A stretch of 64,000 nucleotides of DNA from SIG603 sp044432645 (lineage in GTDB: Bacteria > Bacillota > Clostridia > Oscillospirales > Acutalibacteraceae), in contig JAWXUM010000005.1 in the NCBI GenBank assembly GCA_044432645.1, positions 1 to 64,000 of the forward strand. The letters run 5' to 3'. How positions within the stretch are numbered: the first letter of the stretch is position 1; each line of letters begins with the position of its first letter. The position numbers and the translations under genes were made by a program. Under the pieces are notes generated by a model. It saw only the letters and a list, made by a program, of their open reading frames with translations, searched no databases and was not told the DNA's origin. Shown piece after piece: positions 57,764 through 64,000 of this stretch.

Positions 57764-59284
57764 ATGAAATTTAAAGATTTTAAAAGTGGCACAGATATTA
57801 GAGGTGTCGCAAGTTCAGGTGTAGAGGGTCAAAAAATCACCCTTACAAGCAAAGCTGTAAAAGCTATTGCAAACGGTTTTCTTCTTTGGTGCGAAGAAAC
57901 TACAAACAAAAAAGCATCGCAACTAACTTTAGCAATAGGTCACGACTCAAGAATTTCTGCTAACAGAATTTCAAAAGCTTTACTAGAAGTTTTCACAGAA
58001 AGTGGCGCTACAGTTTACGACTGTGGTCTTGCATCTACTCCGTCAATGTTCATGGCAGTTTTAGAGCTTAACTGTGATGCTTCTGTACAAATTACAGCAA
58101 GTCATCATCCTTTTAACAGAAATGGACTTAAATTTTTCAACAAAGATGGTGGACTAGACAGTCCAGATATAAGCTATATTTTAGAAAAAGCAGAGCAAGG
58201 CAAAGCCCCAAAACCTTACCACGGTGGAGAAGTTATTAAATCTGACTTTATGAAAAAATACGCACAAAATCTTTGTGAAATGATAAAAAAAGACGTAAAT
58301 GCAGAAAATTACGACTTACCTTTAGCTGATTTCAACATAATTGTTGATGCTGGTAACGGTGCTGGTGGCTTTTACGCTACAGATGTTCTTGCTAAGCTTG
58401 GCGCTGACACTACAGGTAGTCAGTTCTTAGAGCCTGACGGAACTTTCCCTAATCATGTGCCAAACCCAGAAGATATTCAGGCTATGGAAAGCGTATGTAA
58501 GGCAACAATTGACGCTAAAGCTGACCTTGGTGTGATTTTTGACACTGATGTTGACAGAGGTGGAGCAGTTGGCAGTGACGGCAGTGAAATCAACCGTAAC
58601 ACACTTGTTGCTATCGCTTCAGCTATTGCATTAGAGGGTAACGAGGGTGGTACAATTGTTACCGACTCTATTACTTCTGACGGCTTAAAAATATTTATTG
58701 AAGAAACTTTAAAAGGTAAACATCATAGATTTAAACGTGGCTACAAAAACGTTATCAACGAAGCTATTGCACTTAATGACAAAGGTATAAACTGTCCACT
58801 AGCAATTGAAACCAGTGGTCATGCTGCAATGCGTGAGAACTATTTCTTGGATGACGGTGCCTATTTGGTAACAAAAATCATCATTAAAATGGCACAGCTT
58901 AAAAAAGAAGGTAAAAATTTAAACGAGCTTTTAAAAGATTTGCAACATGCTAAAGAGGAAAAAGAATTAAGGTTCCCTATTACTACAAACGAGTTTAGAC
59001 CAATTGGCGAAAATGTTATAGAAAAACTTGAAGCTTTTGCTGTAGAAAAAGGCTATGAAATAGCTGATGACAACCGTGAGGGCACAAGAATTTCATTTAA
59101 TAAAGACTGTGGTGACGGCTGGCTACTTTTAAGACTAAGCGTACACGACCCAATTATGCCACTTAATATCGAGAGCAATCAAGTTGGTGGTGTTAAAATA
59201 ATTGCAGAAAAATTAAAAGAATTTTTTGAGATAAACAATTTCGAAAATTTAGATATTTCTGCTTTAAACAAATTTTTAGGATAA
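57764..59284 (+). CDS. Phosphohexomutase (phosphomannomutase/phosphoglucomutase type)
   Basis: A 506-residue alpha-D-phosphohexomutase. It has the phosphoserine loop TASHHPFNRNGLKFF, the metal loop FDTDVDRGG, the sugar-recognition motif IETSGHAAMRENYFLDDGAY and the C-terminal phosphate-binding loop NREGTRISF. It interconverts hexose 1- and 6-phosphates, and could use glucose-1-phosphate from GlgP. AGAGGTATTA precedes the ATG, 15 bp after iscU. Confidence 0.88.
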   Translation: MKFKDFKSGTDIRGVASSGVEGQKITLTSKAVKAIANGFLLWCEETTNKKASQLTLAIGHDSRISANRISKALLEVFTESGATVYDCGLASTPSMFMAVLELNCDASVQITASHHPFNRNGLKFFNKDGGLDSPDISYILEKAEQGKAPKPYHGGEVIKSDFMKKYAQNLCEMIKKDVNAENYDLPLADFNIIVDAGNGAGGFYATDVLAKLGADTTGSQFLEPDGTFPNHVPNPEDIQAMESVCKATIDAKADLGVIFDTDVDRGGAVGSDGSEINRNTLVAIASAIALEGNEGGTIVTDSITSDGLKIFIEETLKGKHHRFKRGYKNVINEAIALNDKGINCPLAIETSGHAAMRENYFLDDGAYLVTKIIIKMAQLKKEGKNLNELLKDLQHAKEEKELRFPITTNEFRPIGENVIEKLEAFAVEKGYEIADDNREGTRISFNKDCGDGWLLLRLSVHDPIMPLNIESNQVGGVKIIAEKLKEFFEINNFENLDISALNKFLG

Positions 59285-59291
59285 AAAATTC

Positions 59292-59314
59292 ACAGGTGGC
59301 TTTATGCCACCTGT
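59292..59314 (+). terminator. Stem-loop after the phosphohexomutase gene
   Basis: A perfect 9-bp stem ACAGGTGGC-TTTAT-GCCACCTGT. The following AATTATAT is a poor U-tract on the plus strand, so it may rather be a processing or attenuating hairpin. Confidence 0.5.
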
Positions 59315-59342
59315 AATTATATAAAAAGAAGAGGGATTTAAC

Positions 59343-61031
59343 ATGAAATTTTCAGAACTACCTTACAAAAGACCAGAACTAGAAATTATTTTTACACAGT
59401 TTGACAAATTTGCACAGGATTTCAAATCTGCCACAACATTTGAAGAACAACTTAATGTTTTTAAAGAAATTGAAAAAATCAACTGCGAAATTTCGACTAT
59501 GGAATCACTTAGCAACACAAGGTACACAATTGACACAAGTGACGCTTTTTATCAAGAAGAAAAAGCATTTTTTGATGAAAACTTACCTGTTTTAGCCGAA
59601 AAAATGCTTGTTATCGAAAAATTAATTTTCGCTTCTGAATTTATCGAAGAATTCAAAAAAGAACTAGGTGAAGTTTACATTAAAAACATTGAACTTACTT
59701 TAAAATCTTTCAGTAAAGAAGTTGTTGAACTTGTAAAAGAAGAAAATGCTTTAGCTTCTGAATATCAAACCCTTTATGCAAGTGCTACTGTCGAGTTCGA
59801 CGGCAAAACTATGCCACTTCCTATGCTTGGAAAATACCAAGAAAGCCTTGACAGAAATGTTAGAACTGCAGCTTTTCATGCTCAAGCTGATTTTTTTGAC
59901 GAACACCAAACAGAATTTGATGACATTTTCGACAAAATGGTAAAAAATAGAACTAAACAAGCAAAAGTTTTAGGTTACGACAATTTTATAGAAGTTGGCT
60001 ATGCTAGAATGAGCAGAAACTGCTATGATGCTAAAGACATTGCAAATTTCAGAAAACAAATTATAGAAGATGTTGTTCCATTAGTTAGCAAAATTAAAGC
60101 AAATCAGGCTAAAAGAATTGGTCTTGACAAAATAGCAATACAAGACGACAAATTCTTATTCACTGACGGAAATCCTACTCCAAAAGGTAGCTATGATTAT
60201 CAAATGGAATGCACCCAAAAAATGTACCACGAGTTAAGCACTGAAACAGCTGAATTCATTGATATAATGTTTGAAAAAGAGCTTATGGATTTAGTTTCAA
60301 AAGACGGCAAAGCACCTGGTGGCTACTGCACTGGTTTCTCTAAATACAAAGTTCCTTTTATATTCTCTAATTTCAACGGAACTTCTGGCGATGTTGATGT
60401 TTTAACACACGAGGCTGGTCACGCTTTCGCATATTATATGGCTATGCAAAATATCCCTTATTCTCATCTTCAATCACCATCATCAGAAGCTTGCGAAGTT
60501 CACTCTATGTCTATGGAAGTTTTAACAGCTCCATGGCACGAACTTTTCTTTAAAGAAGACACAGCAAAATACACCCTAGCACACACTGAAAACGATTTAA
60601 GCTTTTTACCTTACGGAACAATGGTTGACAATTTCCAAGAAATTATATACGCAAATCCAGATTTAACACCGAAAGAGCGTAACGAAGTTTGGAACAAACT
60701 TGAAAAAACTTTCAGACCTCATATCAATTTTGAGGGTGACAATTTCTACGCAAGAGGTGCTTTGTGGCAAAGACAACTTCACATTTATATGTGTCCGTTT
60801 TATTATATCGACTATGTTTTGGCAAGCACTGTAGCACTTCAAATTGAGGCTCTTTCTATTGAAAACAAAGAGAAAGCTTGGGAAGTTTACATGAATTACA
60901 CTAAACTAGGTGGAACAAAAACTTTTATAGAACTTGTAGAAAGTGCTGGTTTAACTTCACCAATAAAAGACGGTTGCCTTAAAAACATCTGCGAAAAAAT
61001 GTCTGCTCATATAGACACATTAAAGGTTTAA
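59343..61031 (+). CDS. M3-family oligoendopeptidase (PepF-like)
   Basis: A 562-residue zinc peptidase with the M3 motif HEAGHAFAYYMA (about residues 356-367) and third ligand region SEACEVHSMSMEVL. It cuts short peptides in the cytoplasm. There is no signal peptide. Length fits the PepF branch. GAGGGATTTAAC precedes the ATG. The P1 peptidase gene follows after 9 bp, so both probably share a transcript. Confidence 0.92.
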   Translation: MKFSELPYKRPELEIIFTQFDKFAQDFKSATTFEEQLNVFKEIEKINCEISTMESLSNTRYTIDTSDAFYQEEKAFFDENLPVLAEKMLVIEKLIFASEFIEEFKKELGEVYIKNIELTLKSFSKEVVELVKEENALASEYQTLYASATVEFDGKTMPLPMLGKYQESLDRNVRTAAFHAQADFFDEHQTEFDDIFDKMVKNRTKQAKVLGYDNFIEVGYARMSRNCYDAKDIANFRKQIIEDVVPLVSKIKANQAKRIGLDKIAIQDDKFLFTDGNPTPKGSYDYQMECTQKMYHELSTETAEFIDIMFEKELMDLVSKDGKAPGGYCTGFSKYKVPFIFSNFNGTSGDVDVLTHEAGHAFAYYMAMQNIPYSHLQSPSSEACEVHSMSMEVLTAPWHELFFKEDTAKYTLAHTENDLSFLPYGTMVDNFQEIIYANPDLTPKERNEVWNKLEKTFRPHINFEGDNFYARGALWQRQLHIYMCPFYYIDYVLASTVALQIEALSIENKEKAWEVYMNYTKLGGTKTFIELVESAGLTSPIKDGCLKNICEKMSAHIDTLKV

Positions 61032-61040
61032 ACAAAAATC

Positions 61041-62069
61041 ATGGGTATAGATAAAAATTTATTCAACTTATATGAGCATTTTGATAAAGGTGAAAAAAAT
61101 TTAATAAGCGATGTGCCTGGCGTAAAAGTTGGGCATGTTACGCTTGAAAATAGCGATAAAAAAACTGCCACAGGTGTGACAGCTATAATACCAAGCGAAA
61201 AAAACATCTTTCAAAATAAATTAATGGCTGCTACTTACGTTATTAACGGGTTTGGCAAAAGTGTAGGCCTTACACAAATTGACGAACTTGGAACAATTGA
61301 AAGTCCTATAATTATGACAAACACTTTAAGCGTTGGCACTGCTCTTACTGCAACTGTAAAATATATGCTAGAGCAAAACCCTGATATAGGTGCAACAACT
61401 GGCACAGTAAACTGTGTTGTAACCGAATGTAACGACTCTGGTCTTAACGACATAAGGTCGCTATTTGTGAGTCAGCAAAACACTTTGGTCGCTATAAAAA
61501 ACGCTAATGATATTTTTGAAGAGGGTGCAGTTGGCGCTGGCACAGGAATGTGCTGTCTAGGCTTTAAAGGTGGAATTGGTTCGTCTTCTAGAGTTTTAAA
61601 CCTCGACAACAAAGAGTTTGTTGTTGGCTCTTTGGTTCTTGCAAATTTTGGCAAGGCTGGTCATTTAGTAATTGGTGGCGAACATGTAGGCGCTAAAATT
61701 CAAGAACTCAGCAAGCTTAAAGAAAAAGGTTCTATTATCATGGTTATAGCTACAAATGTGCCTCTAAATGAACGTCAGCTTAAAAGAGTTTGCAAAAGAG
61801 CATCCATTTCTCTTGGCAGAGTTGGTTCGTTTATTGGAAATGGAAGTGGAGATATTGCAATTGCTTTTTCGACTGCAAACACCATAAAGCATTATAGCGA
61901 ACAGGCGATTATCGACGTAAAAATGCTACATGATGACTGTTTAGACCCTGTTTTTGAGGCGACTGTAGAAACAGTAGAAGAGTCAATAATAAGTGCATTG
62001 TACCACGCAAAAGAAAACCTAAACGGCAATTTAATAAAAGAAATAAAAGCTCTTAAAGATTTTATTTAA
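61041..62069 (+). CDS. P1-family (DmpA-like) N-terminal nucleophile aminopeptidase
   Basis: A 342-residue enzyme of family S58. The N-terminal part has LISDVPGVKVGHVTL and GVTAIIP; the self-cleavage and nucleophile serine lies in IGNGSGDIAIAF (about residues 270-281). Such enzymes cut themselves into two chains and remove N-terminal residues, including D-amino or beta-amino acids. No signal peptide. It directly follows the M3 peptidase. Confidence 0.88.
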   Translation: MGIDKNLFNLYEHFDKGEKNLISDVPGVKVGHVTLENSDKKTATGVTAIIPSEKNIFQNKLMAATYVINGFGKSVGLTQIDELGTIESPIIMTNTLSVGTALTATVKYMLEQNPDIGATTGTVNCVVTECNDSGLNDIRSLFVSQQNTLVAIKNANDIFEEGAVGAGTGMCCLGFKGGIGSSSRVLNLDNKEFVVGSLVLANFGKAGHLVIGGEHVGAKIQELSKLKEKGSIIMVIATNVPLNERQLKRVCKRASISLGRVGSFIGNGSGDIAIAFSTANTIKHYSEQAIIDVKMLHDDCLDPVFEATVETVEESIISALYHAKENLNGNLIKEIKALKDFI

Positions 62070-62087
62070 ATATCTTCATAAATTAAG

Positions 62088-62188
62088 TAGGGAACGTGCA
62101 AATCAACTGCATGTTCCCTACTATCTTGTTAATATTTAAATATCTATAAAACGTTAAACTCTGTAGGGTAGGGCTTTCACGCCCTACC
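62088..62188 (+). repeat. Two GTAG-foot palindromes
   Basis: 62088-62122 (GTAGGGAAC...GTTCCCTAC, with GTAG feet on both sides) and 62163-62188 (GTAGGG, arms GGTAGGGC / GCCCTACC). They lie in the 213-bp gap between the P1 peptidase and a convergent gene. 62213-62235 holds one more weak hairpin related to the one at 211-228. Confidence 0.75.
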
Positions 62189-62282
62189 AAGGGTTAGAAG
62201 CAACTTAAAAGAGGTGATGAAACCCCTGCACTACCATAGTAATATGTAAAGTTTTTATTACCTCAAAGTACTACTTGTAATT

Positions 62283-63521
62283 TTATCTGTTAACAACTTC
62301 CATAGCGATTTTGTTCCACTCTTTTAGTCTGGAAACATCATTTTTTATAGTTGAAACATCTTTAAGCAAATATTCAACATTTATGTTGTTGGCAGAAGCT
62401 GCGTCGTATGTACGCTCTAAATCGCCACGAATTACATCATAGTCCATATCTCTGCCAGCTAAAAATGCTGGGGTTGGTTTGTTTGACATAATAAGATGTT
62501 TGCTTAACTTTTCAGCAAATTTCTCTCTGTCACTCCAAGGACTGCAAGAAACTTTTTTAAGGTTTGGCAGTTTTTCAACAATGTCTAAACGGTCGTCAAG
62601 GCGTTCGCAACAACCATAGTAGAACATTCCAAATTCACTTGCAAGTTTACACATGTACGGAATTTCAAATTCAGCTGTAACTGCTGGTGATGTACTGCTA
62701 AAAAGTTGAGCCATAGAGCAACTCCAAGTGTATTTTGTTTGAGTGCCCTTTCCTGCTGCGAAATCAGGCAATAGCTCATTTGTATAAATTCCAGAACAGT
62801 GACAAAGGTTGCTTAAATCGTTAGCAAGTCCAAGTTCGTTTATTTGCCTAATTCCAGCAAGTGCAGAGTGTGTCATTTTTTCCATAATAGCGTGAATAAA
62901 TTCTGGACGGTCTATAAGGTCAAAATAAACGTCCTCAACCCCCATAACCTCAGCCAAAGCGTCCCAAATTGTTAGGCGAACATTTGTTCCACCACGTTGG
63001 TAAATTGGCATTATATCGCCTAAAATATAATTTGCAGTTTCCAAAATTTCAGCAGATTTATCACGGTCAACCGTAATAACCATATCCTTGATTTTTTCAA
63101 GGTCTTCTTCTTCACAAAGTTGATTTTCATATTTGTGAGAAACGATATTATTTTTTGTGTCAGTTGCTAAAGTTGTGTCAATTTTTTTCACACCATATCC
63201 ACTATTAGTTACCGAAAAAGGTACTACTAAAAAAGGCTGAACAACCATGTCTACAGGGAAATTATTCCATTTAAACATTTCTTGTTTCATCCCGTATTCA
63301 ATTGGTTTTAAAATAGGGTCGCTACAGTTTAGGTCTAAACTTCCGTCATAATTAAGCTCATGCCAAGGAAGCTGGTCGATAGTAACCATTGGGCGAGATG
63401 GAGTGTTTGAGTTAAATTTTTTCCAAAGTTCCATTTTCTCACGCTGAATTGGTAAAGTTGCGATTTCCATATATTTTTTAGCTGTTTCACGCAAAAGTTC
63501 TTGTTCTTTTGTAAATTTCAT
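62283..63521 (-). CDS. URO-D-superfamily-like protein, divergent
   Basis: A 412-residue protein. LTIWDALAEVMGVEDVYFDLIDRPEFIHAIM and the flanking order resemble URO-D-type methyltransferases. The His/Cys motif reads LCHCSGIYTNELLPDF, so the spacing differs from HxCG in the other two copies, and YYGCCERLDDRLDIVEKLPNLKKVS supplies further Cys. Its function may be corrinoid-linked methyl transfer or something new within the fold. GGAGGTAATATT precedes the ATG. An AraC-type gene in the same direction lies just upstream. Confidence 0.65.
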   Translation of the reverse strand: MKFTKEQELLRETAKKYMEIATLPIQREKMELWKKFNSNTPSRPMVTIDQLPWHELNYDGSLDLNCSDPILKPIEYGMKQEMFKWNNFPVDMVVQPFLVVPFSVTNSGYGVKKIDTTLATDTKNNIVSHKYENQLCEEEDLEKIKDMVITVDRDKSAEILETANYILGDIMPIYQRGGTNVRLTIWDALAEVMGVEDVYFDLIDRPEFIHAIMEKMTHSALAGIRQINELGLANDLSNLCHCSGIYTNELLPDFAAGKGTQTKYTWSCSMAQLFSSTSPAVTAEFEIPYMCKLASEFGMFYYGCCERLDDRLDIVEKLPNLKKVSCSPWSDREKFAEKLSKHLIMSNKPTPAFLAGRDMDYDVIRGDLERTYDAASANNINVEYLLKDVSTIKNDVSRLKEWNKIAMEVVNR

Positions 63522-63616
63522 AATATTACCTCCGAAAGTTTATTTGCTTAAATTATAGCAAAGTTTTCTTTAAAAATAAACCTATTAATTTAACACAAAA
63601 CACTCAAAAACTGTCA

Positions 63617-64000
63617 TTATGGTTTTATGTATTTAAATTTGCTAGGTTTTATCCCGTAGTAATTTTTAAAAGCTCTAGAAAAATTTTTGGTGTCGCTATA
63701 AGTTAATATATTTGAAATTTCATTAATACTTTTGCCCTGGGATAATAATTTAACAGCAATTTTCATTCTATAAGCTATTAAATATTGATGAGGAGAAATG
63801 CCTACTTTTTTCTTGAAAAGCTTAATAAAATATTCGCAACTGTAACCACTATAAGCACTTATTTGGCTTATAGTAATTTTTTTGTCGTAATTTTGCGAAA
63901 TAAACTCTAAAGTGCCTGAAATTTCGTTGCCTAGTTCTTTAATTACTCCGTTTTGTTTAAGCTGTAAACTTAATACTTCGCTAATTTTATCTATAAACAG
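63617..64000 (-). CDS. AraC-family regulator, C-terminal part (cut by window edge)
   Basis: An open frame reading in from the window edge and ending at TAA 63617-63619. It codes for a double helix-turn-helix AraC domain: ITISQISAYSGYSCEYFIKLF, then VGISPHQYLIAYRMKIAVKLL, then INEISNILTYSDTKNFSRAF and NYYGIKPSKFKYIKP. Only the last 127 residues are in the window; the sensor domain and start are outside. It likely controls the URO-D-like gene 96 bp downstream of it, a pairing like that at 31.9-33.8 kb. Confidence 0.88.
   Translation of the reverse strand: MFIDKISEVLSLQLKQNGVIKELGNEISGTLEFISQNYDKKITISQISAYSGYSCEYFIKLFKKKVGISPHQYLIAYRMKIAVKLLSQGKSINEISNILTYSDTKNFSRAFKNYYGIKPSKFKYIKP

Overview
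AT-rich Firmicutes-type chromosome, most likely an anaerobic, probably gut-dwelling member of the Clostridia. Three things point this way: AGGAGG-type ribosome binding sites with TTGACA/TATAAT promoters throughout, a SleB spore-cortex hydrolase and a T-box leader, and a class III (oxygen-free) ribonucleotide reductase. There is no 16S or 23S rRNA in the window, so a genus cannot be named.

Layout. 0-4 kb: GTAG-foot palindromic repeats, two tandem 5S rRNA genes with two promoters of their own, a SLOG protein, tRNA-Met and tRNA-Glu, SleB, and the first of three URO-D/MtaA-like proteins. 4.3 kb: a NiaR-type repressor. 4.9-21.8 kb: one unbroken minus-strand block of PBSX-like contractile-phage genes (terminase, portal, scaffold, capsid, connectors, sheath, tube, frameshifted chaperone, very short tape measure, M23-hub fusion, baseplate, fibres). 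It has no integrase, repressor, replication or separate lysis gene, so it looks like a domesticated or gene-transfer-agent-like particle. 21.9-27.2 kb: DUF896, a lipoprotein, an XpaC-TelA-TPM operon and an oxidoreductase. 27.3-31.6 kb: a structured leader followed by potABCD. 31.9-38.3 kb: an AraC regulator facing a second URO-D protein, a GH13 alpha-glucan hydrolase and glycogen phosphorylase. 38.5-47.4 kb: zapA, U32 peptidase, dut, mreBCD, PBP2, minD and mgsA (cell shape and division). 47.4-52.1 kb: a T-box operon GNAT-hisS-RAYT-aspS. 52.3-55 kb: an nrdD split into two genes. 55.3-64 kb: ThuA, iscS-iscU, phosphohexomutase, two peptidases, a third URO-D-like protein and a truncated AraC gene.

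The most unusual content is in the non-coding DNA. A roughly 235-bp non-coding element occurs three times (4.0, 31.6 and 55.0 kb). Every copy lies between two copies of a different complete intergenic terminator hairpin. The direct repeat is 29, 25 or 27 bp, as long as the local hairpin, which suggests an insertion process that recognises or cuts terminator stem-loops and duplicates them. Each element also carries two inverted GTAG-foot palindromes of the kind scattered over the window. A REP-associated tyrosine transposase gene (RAYT, 49.6 kb), the likely source of such palindromes, has two of them embedded in its own reading frame.

A second strong point is the class III ribonucleotide reductase. 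The main chain stops just after its Cys motif, and the glycyl-radical segment (RRITGYLVG) is a separate 57-codon gene beyond a spacer filled with the same palindromes. Everything here is read by eye from sequence; no similarity search was run.
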